A DNA stretch of 64,000 nucleotides from Lineus longissimus (taxonomy: Eukaryota; Nemertea; Pilidiophora; Heteronemertea; Lineidae), in NCBI RefSeq assembly GCF_910592395.1, contig NC_088310.1, positions 26,305,491 through 26,369,490 of the forward strand, read 5' to 3'. A model generated the notes under the pieces. It did no database searches, was not told the origin of the DNA, and was given only the letters and a program-made list of their open reading frames with translations. Position numbers and translations under genes: made by a program. Below, piece after piece: positions 1-11,640 of the stretch (its first letter is position 1; each line of letters begins with the position of its first letter).

Positions 1-3000
1 ACAGCTATGACACTCCCATTTGCCACCTGGAATTCGCTGGAGCCCAACACAGAATGTATGGTAGCCTCGGTCACACTGGTCACAAAACATCATCTTGTCC
101 TGGAAGCAATGAAGATAAGCAGTGAGGAATTTAGTGTTTCTGCAGGTATGTCTTAAACAACAGCTAACTTGACAATCAACATCTGCTCTAGTGCAAGTAC
201 AATTCATGCATGCATCCACTCTCCAACTCGATCATTGAAGGCGTTGCAACAGAATCAATGTCTTACCTCATCTCCTGGATCCATACACTCCACACATGTC
301 TTACACTCCATACACTGCCAGGGGTATGTCTTGATGATATCGACCATGGCTGGCGTGAGCTCAAGACAGCTCGGGTGACCTGAAAGGTGAAATAAACGGT
401 TGAGAAGCGTTAGCTGATAATCAAGAACAACATAACCAGACTTTGAATCTTCAACATTTTAAACTTATATCCAAACATTCACAGCACAGCCATGTGACAA
501 GGAATTTCAAAAGGCAGTCCTTGTTTTGATACCAGTTACCATGGGCACAAGGCAGATGGGCACAAGGCAGTTATAACCCTAATCTTAGATGCCTGAAGGA
601 GGCCACAACCATTTATCATCTCAAAACTCGACACCGTGTTCTTCAAGCCCACTCAAAATCCTGAAGAATTCAGGACGACATAACTCACTTCCTCCCTTGC
701 ACTCCGAGCAAATCACTAGTTCCTCCTCCTGTCCATCCACCTTCACTTCTTCACACATTTTACACTTAGGGCCCTCGGGCTCTGGCTCTGGTTTCATATC
801 CTGGGCGCTGGTCACATCCGGGGCTGCACTGGTGTCCATTGGTGTCTCCTGGTTGGAGGATGGGCTGCTACTACCCGTGTCGGAGCCACTCCCAGATCCC
901 GACGATGTGTGCTAAAAGAGATGGATGACAACACTACATGTATATATGGTATGAAAATATGGGAACAGGCGGCACTGTGTACACTACATGTATATCACAT
1001 TTCTGAACTCAAATAACCCTTTAACAACAATGTGTAAAGTGGCACTCTCCAAGCTGATCGAGGATATTCCGTCAGCTGCGACGAGTCATTGGTACAGTGA
1101 GTCCATCCTCAGAGGGGGAAGGAGTCACACCCAAGCTACCATGTTTCCTACTTGGTGTCTTGTGCTTGTAAAGACTTGCCATTTCATAAGTCCTAAACAA
1201 AATATAACGACATTCTGCCAATGACTAAGTACTTACAGATGCAACGCTTCCTTCAGATTCAGAATCCGTCGGTTCGTTAGGATCAGCGAATATCGTATTG
1301 AACTTTTTGGGTGGTCCATATATGGCACTATTCAAAGGGAAGTACTTGAGTTCATGCGAAGAATACTTTTTGTAGTAATCCTGGTACTGTCCTGGAATGA
1401 CTGCGACGGGGTACGCTCCAACCTTTGTGGCCTCTTTTGGTAATCTCTTGCATCGGCCAAGAGGGAACTGTATATCCTGGAAGAAATATTCTGATTAAGG
1501 CTTCCTCCGACTTTGACCATACGTGCGTTCACACACCGTAGTTCATCTTCTCCTTTGGCATTGCTCTGCACTTGGAGATGTTAGTCTCCAGGAGCATATT
1601 TTAACCTTCCACTGTGGATCTGCACCAATCAGGTTGATTGGTCAAGTCATTCTGTCTTCAATGCCATGGTCAATGGTGGACAATCTCCTCTATATCTCCA
1701 AAAGCGGAATCTTAAGCAAAGTGTTACATTGACGTTACAGCTTGGACTCCATTGCCTCTTACCTGTGTCTGAAGGTCATAGTAGGCCTTCCTATCCTCCC
1801 GTAACTCTCGCATGAACTGAGAGTTGAACTCGGCCGCTGACTTCACGGCTTTCTTTATAAACGCAGCCATCTTGCTCTTCTCGACATTCGGCTGTAACAG
1901 TTCTTTGGAAAACTGGATGGATAAAACCATCCAAGGTCAACTTATTAGACAGTCAAATGACATGTATTATTTATATACAAAAACATTAAATTCATATGCA
2001 AGGGAGTAAAGAATGTTGCAGGGTTAATCTGTACTCAGTCTCGTGAAGGAGATATTATCCTGATTGAGAGAGACGACTTCAAAAATTATCGCATATGAAT
2101 GCATTTAAGAGGATTGATACATAGGTCTTGGAGGCCACACCATATTTCTTTGATTCATAATAATATTGTTAGTATAATTAGTTTTTTCAGGACAGACATC
2201 AGCATTGTATACCTGTTCATAACCTTTTGTCTTCTCCTTCATCTTCTGTTTCTCTCTCTCCTGGAGGACAAGCGTGTATTCCTAAAAGACCAAACAGATC
2301 ATAGTTACCTGTACATTTGAATGTTTTAATTTCCTCCAGTCTGAGGACTATTTGGTCGTCTCGCCAAATCCTGCAAGGGTGGAGCTAAAATAGAGGCCAA
2401 AACCGAGGCGGTATAACTTTGGTATAAAATAGAAGACAATAAAGACAAGGAGTGAAAGGTTGTAAACCTTACCTTATATTTTTCTTCATAGTCTCTCTGC
2501 ATGAGATCAAGGACATCTTCACTCCTCACAGCAGTCAGGCCTGGAAAACAATCGGCAAAAAATTCATAGTCGACGATTATTGACTTTGGACTAATTTCTA
2601 AAATGGAATCGTTATTTGTGAATCTCAAGAGTGTCCGAAATAGAGAGGTTCCACTGTACATCCTCAGATAATCGCCTGGGATAGCAAGTTCAGTCAGTGA
2701 TTGAACTGGACAAAAATACCTCAGAATTAATTACAGTCCAAATAACCTAAGCTGCTTCTCTTAATTTTCTCTCCAGCTCAGTCTGTCAGCAGGTGATGAG
2801 AACATGCAAAAGAATTTAATCAGATTCTGCGGATAAACAACAGAGTAAATCCCTGTCATCCCCTTGATGCAAAAATCAACAAAGTATCATGCTGATTGAT
2901 TCAGAAATAAACGAGCTGGGTCACTCATTCAGTATCTGTGGTGATCACCTCAAGAGGCAAGACCAACTGCGCAGAAAAGAGCTTTACACATTTCCAATTC

Positions 3001-4890
3001 AGAAAAGTAGAAGACTGAAGAGCAAACATAAAACTTTGAGGAAGCAAGATGTCAAATTGTAAAGTTACAATATATTTTCATAAAAGTTCTTTTCATTAGG
3101 CAGTCTCAGAATGAAAGCGCACCCAGGAATTGAAAAACATTCTCAATGCCTCACAATAGCATGCATACTCAATAGGTAAGGAAATGCTGTTCATGGTCAT
3201 CTTATACTGAACTGAACCTGAGATTGGGAACCTTTCAAGATGCCATCTCAACATGGATTCTGACATTCTGAATCCTTAGACAATAGTCTGTTGTGGGCGC
3301 CCCCTGCGGTGATAAACCAATAATTAACAAAGCACCAGGGTATCGTTATCAACGGTTAATTAATCTGGTTTGCCACAGAAGAATTTCTAAGCACCACTTG
3401 CAGAGTTAAAAGATTTGGATATGGAAGACTAATTACGGAATTAAAGACATAAGCTCGGACGTGTGACCAATTAATATCTTGGGTATTTAGAGAACATGAG
3501 TTAAGAGTTAAAGATGGAAACAGTGCTGCAGCATTTTAAAGTTGGTTATTCAGGTGATAAGACAAGGAGGTAGAGGCAGATAAACCATGACAAACAATCG
3601 ACCTGATTTCGAAACAAGAAGGAACAAATGATGCAGGTTAGTTGATAATTTGCAGGTTAGTTGATAATTTGCAGGTTAGTTGATAATAAAGGGGAAGTGG
3701 GCAAAACAGGCAAGTGAGACAGTACCAACAAGACAGTGAAGTTGGCAAAGCATGGGAAGTGAGGCAGGGAAGTGGGCAAAATCTGTAAAACGAGACAAGG
3801 AAGTGGGCAAAATCTGTAAAACGAGACAGGGAAGTGGGCAAAATCTGTAAAATGAAATGGCCAGGGCCATTGTGCTCACCTCATGTGGAGGAAAGATGGA
3901 CAAAGAGCATGGTCTTGTGTCATGTAGTGTTAGGTTTGATGTAGGTCCAAGCAATTACAATTTCCCCAAAATGGCCAATTTACAGTACATTCGACCTCTG
4001 TGACCTTGAAAAGTAGGTCAAATCAAAGAAGACCCGGGTGACACATTGAATGGTTGTTAGAATTAGATGTACCTATGATATAAAATTGGTGCCAATCGGG
4101 CAAGTCATTACTAGGAATAATGGCATTTTGAAGAATTTAGGATTTGGCCCCCTCCCTGGAGGCCAAACGGCAAATCAGATCGCACCAAACTTCGGTACCT
4201 GAGATCACCTGACCAAGGGGTACATGTGTACTTAATTTGTGATCAATAGTCATTGCAGTTAAGAAACGTGCCATAGTTACGGCCTGACGGCGAATTTACG
4301 CCATTTGACCTCTGTGACCTTGACAAGAAGGTCAAATTAAAAACCTGTGTGACATATACTGTATGGTGGTTAGATGTACCCATGATATCAAATTGGTGGC
4401 AATCGGGCAAGAAGTTAAGGAATAATCACATTTTTAAGGTTTTTGGATTTTGCCCCCTGGTGGTCAAGTGGTGAATCATATTGGACCAAACTTTGGTCCC
4501 TGAGATCACCTGACTAAGGGGTAAATGTGTACCAAATTTGGTATCAATAGTCATTGCAGTTTAGAAACGTGCCATCGTTACATCCTAACGGCTAATTTAC
4601 ACCATTTGACCTCTGTGACCTTGAAAAGGAGGTCAAATCAAAAACCCGGAGGATATATGATGCACCTTTGCTAGAAGTACCTACCATATTTTTTTCAAAA
4701 TTTCCCGACTACTATTAAGGGAGATATTGCATATTTTCACTTTTAACGTTTGTCCCCCTGGTGGCCAAACCATGAAACGAATCGGACCGAAACTTGGTCT
4801 CCCAGGTGTCATTACATAAGGGTACATGTGTACCAAGTTTCAACTCAATTGCTCTAACATTTACGAAACGTGCCCTGCTAACGGACGACG

Positions 4891-4952
<62 letters not shown>

Positions 4953-7900
4953 CGGACGACGGACGCCACGGTATGGGATAAGCTCACCTCTGCTAAGAGG
5001 TGAGCTAACGAGACAGGGAAGTGGGCAAAATCTGTAAAACGAGACAGGGAAGTGGGCAAAATCTGCAAAACGAGACAAGGAAGTGGGCAAAATCTGCAAA
5101 ACGAGACAAGGAAGTGGGCAAAATCTGTAAAAAGACAGGGAAGTGGGCAAAATCTGCAAAACGAGACAGGGAAGTGGGCAAAATGAAATTGGGGCGTGGG
5201 AGAACACAATATGAGACAGTGACTAAGGAGGGACAAAACAAATTTTGCCCAGTTACAGCCTTACAGGGCGGGGACGTTTAACCTTTTGACTTGTGCAATG
5301 TTGATGGAATAAAACCAGACTCACCCAGATCACACTGCATCTCGGTTACAATGCCTTTATCCTTGAGGAAATTCCTCTCCATGATATCTACTGTCTTCCT
5401 GGGGAGATCAGGGTACTTCCTCTTGAACGACTTGACACCAAGGTATTCTGAGATCTGCTCCTGTAGCATGAAGAAGTCTCCCTTGTCTTGAGGCCATTGA
5501 TATTCAAACAGTTTCTCCGGAGGGAACTTACCTCCTGGCCTGCAAAAAATATCAAATTTTTTTCTCAATCACTCATTGACTTACTTCGTGAATGACCTCA
5601 AAATGTTGGTTCCAGAAATTATGATTATTTTATGCAGTACAGGCTTCTGCAGTCCAGAATTTCTTTCTGTCTAAAGAATAAGCAGATTGGAACTGTACCA
5701 ATATAATAGTAAGAAACTTTCGTTACTTGGCTAGTACTACTAGTACTAGTAGTAGGAATGACCTTATAACACAAAAAAAAGAAAAAAATAGCTGGACAGA
5801 TGTTAGTTCAAACAAAAACAGGAACGTTACTTTCAACAGTTTTAAAAACAGAAATAATGAACCCAAACATTAACACGAAACTCGAGTTTCGTACAAGAAT
5901 TTGTTTGGAATGGGCCTATGGACACGATCAAATTCTTGGAGCCTTTTCATGATTGTTGTCTGTCGACACCTTTTCCTGGAAATGAATACCATAAATGATT
6001 TGTATATCAATCACAGATACTAACACAAAAACAAAGTCCTGAGTAAAAACTTCAAGATGCTTCAGGGTTGACTACAACATCTACATTGTACAGGTGGTTG
6101 GGGGGGAGGGGGAGGGGGATACTGTTTAAATGATGGGAAAGTTTATCTTACCCTCATGTAACCTTGACAGTTCACATCAAACCATTTTATCAGACACGTC
6201 AGAAGAAGTGTGGTGTTTCTTCTATAGATTGACTGCTGGCTGGCAAAAGCTATTGTAATTGATCTTTGCCATTTGGGGTGGCAGTCAATATCAAGGTTAC
6301 TTTCAAACATGTTTGAAATGATAAACTTTATTTTCATACTGATTATCATTATCAAGATGAATGAAGACATGCACCCTGACCGACAGATCCTATGGGAGCT
6401 AGATCAAAGGCCCAGTATCTTTTAAAACTACCACCAACTTTTCTATAGGATCACACAAAATGTAAAGAGATCCAGGTGGAGTATGGAAATGAGATTAGTT
6501 GATGAATTCAATGTGAATAAAGATTACACTTACTGTCCCATGATGAGAGCATCTTGGCCAGATGGGATTACACCAAACCCGATACTGCCTCTCCTTGTCT
6601 TCTTCTTCTTTGGAGTTGTTTCCTCTAGTTTACCCAACGAATCTCTTGCTTCCTCATCCAAGTTCTCCTTATCCTCGTTCTGCTCACCTGCCTCGTCTTC
6701 GATCTCTTCCTCCCCCTCTGGAGTCTCCTTCTCATCTCCTTCCTCCCCCTCCTTCTCCTCCTCTTCCTCCTTCTCATCAATCGTCATCTCACACTCTCTC
6801 GCCTCCCCATCCTCCTCTTGAACAATCTTATTCACACTTGATAAAGATTCACTTGTGCCACTGATACTCTCGGATTCAATGCTCGATCCCTCTAAAACAC
6901 TCTCACTATCCTTTGGAGCAGACTGTAGAGACTCCTCTTGAAATAGAACAGGTTGTGAACTAGTCACACAAGGAACATCATTGACAGACTTTGTTAGCTC
7001 AGTGACTTTTGAAACTCCATCACTCTCAGATGGTTCTGCATCTTCAAAGCTCATTGCATCATCAGATTCTTCCTCACCTGGGGCTGATGATTTGCTGACC
7101 TCGACATTTCCAGAGATCGATTGCACTCTTTCAAACTTAGGAACGCTAGATTCTTTATCTGACAAATCTATTTCTTTCTGAGGTTCTGAAGAACCAATGT
7201 TCTCTGCTGAAAAATTCCTTGGAACGTAATTTGTTGTACTTGCAGTATGTCTCTGCTGCCTCCGGTCTACTTTTTTAGCAGGTTTTGTTGAGCTGCCCTC
7301 ACAATCTGCCAGCCATTTAGCAAAAGAGTCAATGAAGTTTGGAGATGTATCTAGCTTCTTTGGTTGTGTGGGATGACCCTGTACAGGGACAATAGGTATA
7401 TCATCTTCGAAATCACCGATTGCACTGGCAACAGTTTGAGTTTGAACAAGTGGTGGAGGTATGCTCACTTCAGTTTTAGATTCACTTACATCATCAGGTG
7501 ACTCACTGCTTTCACTTACATCACTAGTAGTTGGCGTGATCTCTTTAACTTGGTTGTTTCTTTCTACTACTTCATCAACCATCGATTCTTCCTTATTGTA
7601 TTCTGTCAGCTGATTGCCCTTTGAATCTACCGGTTTTGCCCTGTCACTCTCGGACTCAAGGGAAGCATCTGTCTTTTCAGGCTCTGGTTCTATTGTGTTT
7701 AGACCAGCAGTTCTGTCAGATTGTTGGTTGGGCATTGGCTTCACTTGGCCACCTTCTCCATCCATCTTTGCAACTGATGCTACACACAAATAAGCTGGTT
7801 TGCCACCTGAACTGTTTGTTTCCTGGAATGTAAAACAGAAATATCAATAAATGGATGTTCCCTCAGCTCAGCCAGAGCCGAGGCACAGCAGAGGCAGAGC

Positions 7901-8384
7901 TGCAATCAATGACAAAACAGATCTTCAAAAAAAAACCATATGTATTGTTTACATTCTATTGATTTCAAAATAAGAGTGATAAAAAATCATCGTAATTGCC
8001 ATTGCGTTGATTACATGCACACCTGTCCGAAAATAAACTTATACACATATGAAGGCCCTGTACATTTTAGGCTAAATTTGCATTCGATTGCCGGATGGCA
8101 AACTTTCAGCTCGATTCTAGACATTTTAACCAAGTTGTATCTGTGGAATTACATATTTATATGATGCTACGAAACAACACGTATGCCATCTTGTTTTTAT
8201 TTATCTTTTTTACCATATTAGTCGTGGCAATAAGACTTTTGTCGGCACTTTCATTGTTCGTTTCGGATCTCGACGCCATAATTTTGTTACCTCCGTCTTT
8301 AGAATCCACTGAAGAGCTAAACTTGCGGCTCGGGGGTCGTCTCAAAACTCTTATGTGAGTGCCATCTCTGCCTCCTGAAGACAT
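1..8384 (-). CDS. PHF10: PHF10/SAYP (BAF45a-type) PBAF subunit, 10 exons visible, 3' end outside window
   Basis: Exons (minus): 8384-8214, 7822-6534, 5539-5325, 2540-2473, 2281-2213, 1912-1763, 1476-1237, 911-689, 379-267 and 99-<1. All junctions are GT-AG and phases match, giving 879 codons so far. Exon 2 encodes a long disordered, acidic, Ser/Glu-rich stretch. Exons 3-6 encode the SAY domain ([20 protein letters not shown], then [10 protein letters not shown] and [11 protein letters not shown]). Exon 7 carries the conserved [17 protein letters not shown] block. Exons 8-10 encode the double PHD finger, with Cys-His ligands in [29 protein letters not shown] and [14 protein letters not shown]. 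The family is a PBAF (SWI/SNF) subunit that reads histone tails and activates transcription in the nucleus. The N-terminus is much longer than in human PHF10 (about 500 residues in all). The start at 8384 is the first ATG of that exon; no in-frame stop was seen just upstream, so a further 5' exon is possible. Confidence 0.93.
3633..3688. repeat. 19-base tandem repeat, 3 units
   Basis: The unit gcaggttagttgataattt is repeated head to tail three times, the last one slightly diverged. It lies just left of the 31-base minisatellite in the same intron. Confidence 0.85.
3763..3852. repeat. 31-base minisatellite, left segment
   Basis: About three units share the core gggaagtgggcaaaatctgt. The same array resumes at 5007 after a mobile element, so this is one array in two pieces. 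Confidence 0.85.
3853..5006. mobile_element. Pearl/DINE-like non-autonomous element
   Basis: The element interrupts the 31-base minisatellite. In order it contains: a short hairpin (aatggcc-ag-ggccatt, 3856-3871) and a gctcacct motif; three diverged tandem monomers of about 300-315 bases, each opening with gacctctgtgacctt (3993, 4307, 4608); a GAC-rich microsatellite (about 4883-4970); and a right end with a strong hairpin (agctcacctct-gcta-agaggtgagct). Left flank, core repeats, microsatellite and terminal stem-loop is the architecture described for bivalve pearl elements and DINE/helentron-type elements. No coding capacity is seen. The left boundary is uncertain by about ten bases, because aaaatgaaat also occurs where the array ends on the right (5181). 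Confidence 0.65.
4883..4970. repeat. (GAC)n / GGAC microsatellite
   Basis: This is a near-pure GAC run with GGACGACGGAC edges, inside the mobile element between the third core monomer and the right-end hairpin. Confidence 0.95.
5007..5184. repeat. 31-base minisatellite, right segment
   Basis: About six units of the same 31-base repeat seen at 3763-3852 follow directly after the inserted element. Units differ by single substitutions (ctgtaa or ctgcaa; cagggaa or caaggaa) and one short deletion near 5131. Confidence 0.85.
5540..6533. other. PHF10 intron without recognisable features
   Basis: I see no exon, RNA gene or clear repeat here. A G-rich run (about 6098-6118) is the only compositional oddity. 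Confidence 0.5.
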
Positions 8385-8499
8385 GCACAACCTGGCCGCC
8401 TCTGTAATTTTAAGCTGAAACAGATATTCAGAATATGATAATATACAGCGTATGCAGTGTGTCCTTACATCTTACAATGTTTCTATTTTTCAGTGTATA
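8385..8499. promoter_or_regulatory. Compact bidirectional start region of PHF10 and the bZIP gene
   Basis: The two start codons face away from each other with only 115 bases between them, so promoters and 5' UTRs must overlap or lie within the neighbour. A pyrimidine-rich stretch ending in ttcag at 8493 looks like a splice acceptor just before the bZIP ATG, which hints at an upstream untranslated exon. No TATA box is obvious. Confidence 0.5.
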
Positions 8500-9435
8500 A
8501 TGAACGACCAGCCTGGCGAATACAGCGACCTACTCGTCTCTACCGACACGGACATCCAGCATGGCTATCAAGCAAACTCGGCCTATAATGTCTATGCTGG
8601 AGATCTGTTGGACCAAAGCCCTTCTGCTAGCGACCTGCTTGATTTCGGTACAAATGAGGAGCAATTGTGGGCTTTCGATGAATCTGACAGGGGATCTTGG
8701 CAGACCCAAACAGTCTCACAATACGCTGACATCTGCGAAGAGATCCCGAACAAGCTCATCTCTTGCGCTGCTAATGATACCTCAGATGGCCTCATAGATA
8801 CTGGGTATTCCTATGGACATTCCCCATCGCCTTACAATACTGTAAACACGCCAAGCCCCAACCCGACGACGGGTTTGTATCAGACAAACCAGACATGTTC
8901 TTTCAGCTTCTCTGAACTCGGGACTCAATCCCAGCCAAATTTTGAGACGAGCAAAATGCCGATCGCGAAGAAATGCTTCCAACAGCTTGAGAATGTCCAA
9001 GACGAAACGAATGACCCGCAGACGTGTCTTCCTTTTGATTCAGCGGAGGTTGTGACAGGCGATTCCCAGGGCGGGTCAGAGCCTTGCTGGGAGAAGCTTG
9101 ACCTGAATTACGTGATCAGCAGTGGGATCACTGTGTGCGGCTACAAACCCCGCCAACTCATCCGAAAACGAAAGAAGAGCATGGTCCCAATGGACGAGAA
9201 GGACGGGTGTTATTGGGAGCGGAGAAAGAAAAACAACGAATCGGCTCGGCGGTCCCGAGAAGCAAAAAAAGAAAAAGAAAAGGGTTTCTACTTACGTTCT
9301 CTTGAGCTGGAGTATGAGAATATGTTTCTAAAGGAGCGCATCACACTTCTCGAGACAAAGTTAAACTCTGTTGTATTGCAGCAACAAGGACAAATGTACA
9401 GTCCAATAGCGACTGTCCACTGTCCCTCACATTAA
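8500..9435 (+). CDS. bZIP transcription factor, PAR/NFIL3/CES-2-like basic region, single coding exon
   Basis: The 311-residue reading frame is uninterrupted. The first ATG after a possible splice acceptor (8493) gives MNDQPGEYSDLL. The first two thirds are acidic, Ser/Thr/Gln-rich and low in order, as in activation regions. The basic region lies near residues 228-255 (YWERRKKNNESARRSREAKK), with the bZIP signature Asn and Arg in place, followed by a leucine-zipper-like helix (YLRSLELEYENMFLKERITL). The YWERRKKNN start recalls PAR, NFIL3 and CES-2 factors rather than AP-1 or CREB. The family binds DNA as dimers in the nucleus. I could not assign an orthologue; the zipper is short and the basic region is more lysine-rich than usual. 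An AATAAA at 9632 fits the 3' end. Confidence 0.85.
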   Translation: MNDQPGEYSDLLVSTDTDIQHGYQANSAYNVYAGDLLDQSPSASDLLDFGTNEEQLWAFDESDRGSWQTQTVSQYADICEEIPNKLISCAANDTSDGLIDTGYSYGHSPSPYNTVNTPSPNPTTGLYQTNQTCSFSFSELGTQSQPNFETSKMPIAKKCFQQLENVQDETNDPQTCLPFDSAEVVTGDSQGGSEPCWEKLDLNYVISSGITVCGYKPRQLIRKRKKSMVPMDEKDGCYWERRKKNNESARRSREAKKEKEKGFYLRSLELEYENMFLKERITLLETKLNSVVLQQQGQMYSPIATVHCPSH

Positions 9436-9631
9436 TGTCCGCTCCAAGGACAATAGTTCAGGGGATCAAGAAGACAAATGCGGACCAGACGCACCCCGTC
9501 CCGGCAGCTAAAGGCTTGTTTTAATCCGTACATGCGCATGCAAATAACATCACCTAAACCAAATTATTGTTCATCAATTTATTTTGTATTCAACTCAGTA
9601 CATATAAAGTACAAATGAATAATGTTTTACA

Positions 9632-9637
9632 AATAAA
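9632..9637 (+). terminator. Polyadenylation signal of the bZIP gene
   Basis: A canonical AATAAA lies about 200 bases after the bZIP stop codon and before the repeat-rich region begins. Confidence 0.6.
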
Positions 9638-9698
9638 ACAGATCCTTGCGCCCCTTCCGGTCCACCTCATCTTCCTCTTCGGACACATTTCTTTCTTT

Positions 9699-9903
9699 CT
9701 GACATGCAACGACGGAACCCTAGCGGCAAACACGTGTAAGGGTTAGGCTGTTAGGCTGCTTCTAGGGGGATTTCTGCTCAGGCATCATGCTGTAGCATTT
9801 TTACCCCCCCCCCCTCAATAAGTCCTTCTGAGACGCTTTAAAGGACCACAATATTGGTTCTAGTTCTCTGATTTGCCGCTAGGGTTCCGTCGTTGGATGT
9901 CAG
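9699..9903. mobile_element. Small foldback element with 32-base inverted arms
   Basis: Arms 9699-9730 and 9872-9903 are inverted copies with one mismatch (core cgacggaaccctagcggcaa). The 141-base spacer includes a C tract near 9805. The size and structure suit a MITE or foldback element; no coding sequence or clear target duplication was seen. Confidence 0.7.
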
Positions 9904-9982
9904 CTTATCAGTCGCGTCGGAAGGAATGAAATCGCTGTACGGATCTCATGTTCTTTTCAAAAGCAAAACAAAAAATCGCTGC

Positions 9983-10245
9983 ATGGTGAGCGAGATGAGA
10001 CAGTCACAGGCAGGTCGAATCAGTCCTGGCTGCTCCACCATGTTGCCAACATGGTGAGAGAGATGAGACGCGGTAGTCACAGCCAGGCCAAATCAGTCCT
10101 GGCTGCTCCGTCGTGTTGCCAACATGATGAGAGAGATGAGACAGTCACAGCCAGGCCGAATCGGTCATGGCTGCTCCACCGTGCTGACAACATGGTGAGA
10201 GAGATGAGAGAGTCACAGCTAGGCCGAATCAGTCCTGGCTGACAG
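9983..10245 (-). repeat. About 68-base minisatellite (family A), reverse orientation, 4 units
   Basis: The units read gagagatgagacagtcacag on the plus strand, the reverse complement of the family A arrays at 11290-11640 and 12866-15573. So the family lies in both orientations here. Confidence 0.85.
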
Positions 10246-10905
10246 TATAGAAGAGACTGTCAGGTTGTACCTGTCTTCACAAGCATAGTGAGATGATAGC
10301 TCAGACCAAGGGGCCTTGGTGCCTGCGGTATAGAAGAGACATCCAGGTTGTACCTGTCTTCACAAGCTTAGTGAGATGATAGCTCAGACCAAGGGGCCTT
10401 GGTGCCTGCAGCATAGAAGAGACGGTCACGTTGTACCTGTCGTCCCAAGCATAGTGAGATGATAGCTCAGACCAAGGGGCCTTGGTGCCTGCAATATAGA
10501 AGAGACAGCCAGGTTGTACCTGTCGTCACAAGCATAGTGAAATGATAGCTCGGACCAAGGGGCCTTGGTGTCTGCAGTATAAGAGACGGCCAGGTTGTAC
10601 CTGTCGTCACAAGCATAGTGAGATGATAGCTCGGACCAAGGGGCCTTGGTGTCTGCAGTATAAGAGACGGCCAGGTTGTACCTGTCGTCACAAGCATATT
10701 GAGATAATAGCTCAGACCAAGGGCCTTGGTGCCTGCAGTATAGAAGAGACAGTCAGGTTGTACCTGTCGTCACAAGCATAGTGAGATGATAGCTCGGACA
10801 AAGGGGTTGGTGTCTGCAGTATAAGAGACGGCCAGGTTGTACCTGTCGTCACAAGCATATTGAGATGATAGCTAGGACCAAGGGCACTGGTGCCTGTAGT
10901 ATAGA
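10244..10905. repeat. About 83-base minisatellite (family C), 8 units
   Basis: Each unit contains ggttgtacctgtcgtcacaa and a downstream gatgatagctcagaccaagg motif. The eight units vary from about 78 to 86 bases through small indels. The array abuts the inverted family A array. Open frames through it are by-products of the repeat. Confidence 0.9.
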
Positions 10906-11289
10906 AAGACGAGGGTTGCTGGCTCATTAACAAAATTTTCTGTAGAGTCGTAGAACCCTTTGAGCAGCAACCCAATGAAGCTGTTTAGGGAAAATATGAC
11001 CCAAATCCCTTCAAGCAGTGAGACACAATTTCCGGAAACGAGTGTGATGGTCCAAGATCGTTGTGGTCAGTATATGTTTCAAAAAACTTACAATTTCCCA
11101 TGGTTTGCATTTTGGACATTTTGATATTTTTCTTGTAATGATACCTCTTCTATGGTATGCTATTTAGAAGTATATCAGAGAAGATGTCATAGAAGATATA
11201 TCAAAGAAATTTCTCATGTATCTAGATTTGAAAAGTTACATTGTCTTAATAAATTAAATGATTCTTTTGATGTGATTTTCCTGATATTT
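10906..11289. other. Unique spacer between minisatellite arrays
   Basis: About 380 bases of non-repetitive, AT-rich sequence separate arrays C and A1. No gene-like feature was seen. Confidence 0.5.
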
Positions 11290-11640
11290 GTGCTTTAAAC
11301 CTGGCCTGGTTGTGACATCTCATCTCCCTCACCATGCTGTCAACACAGTGGAGCAGCCAGGACTGATTCGGCCTGGCTGTGACCGTCTCATCTCTCTCAC
11401 CATGTAGACAACTTGGCAGAGCAGCCAAGACTGATTTGACCTGGCTGTGACTGTCTCATCTCACTCATCATGTTGTCAACACGGTGGAGCAGCCAGGACT
11501 GATTCGGCCTGGCTGTGACTGCCTTATCCCTCTCTCACCATGTTGACAACTTGGCAGAGCAGCCAAGACTGATTTGGCCTGTCTGTGACTGTCTCAACTC
11601 TCTCGTCAGCCAGTGGAGCAGCCAGGACAGTCAAACACTT
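11290..11640 (+). repeat. Family A minisatellite, array A1, about 5 units
   Basis: About five 68-base units of the ctgattcggcctggctgtga family in plus orientation. They include subtypes with ggtggagcagccagg and with cttggcagagcagcc. The array leads directly into the AT-rich junction and family B array of composite copy 1. Confidence 0.85.

Larger units (their letters stand above)
2541..5324. other. PHF10 intron rich in tandem and dispersed repeats
   Basis: This is the largest PHF10 intron. From 2541 to about 3630 I see only unremarkable AT-rich sequence. The rest holds the tandem repeats and mobile element listed separately, and 5185-5324 is plain flank. No additional exon could be supported. 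Confidence 0.6.

Noticed and set aside
3853-5008. Helitron call for the pearl-like element (ends in CTAA after a hairpin)
   Set aside because: The 5' end lacks the TC start, and the hairpin overlaps the CTAA instead of lying upstream of it, so the class is left open.
4715-5236. Open frames with Arg- or Ser-rich runs and FCPLPCLV repeats
   Set aside because: They come from the GAC microsatellite and the 31-base minisatellite.
6483-6864. Plus-strand Ser/Pro-rich open frames opposite PHF10 exon 2
   Set aside because: They are antisense shadows of the acidic, low-complexity coding exon.
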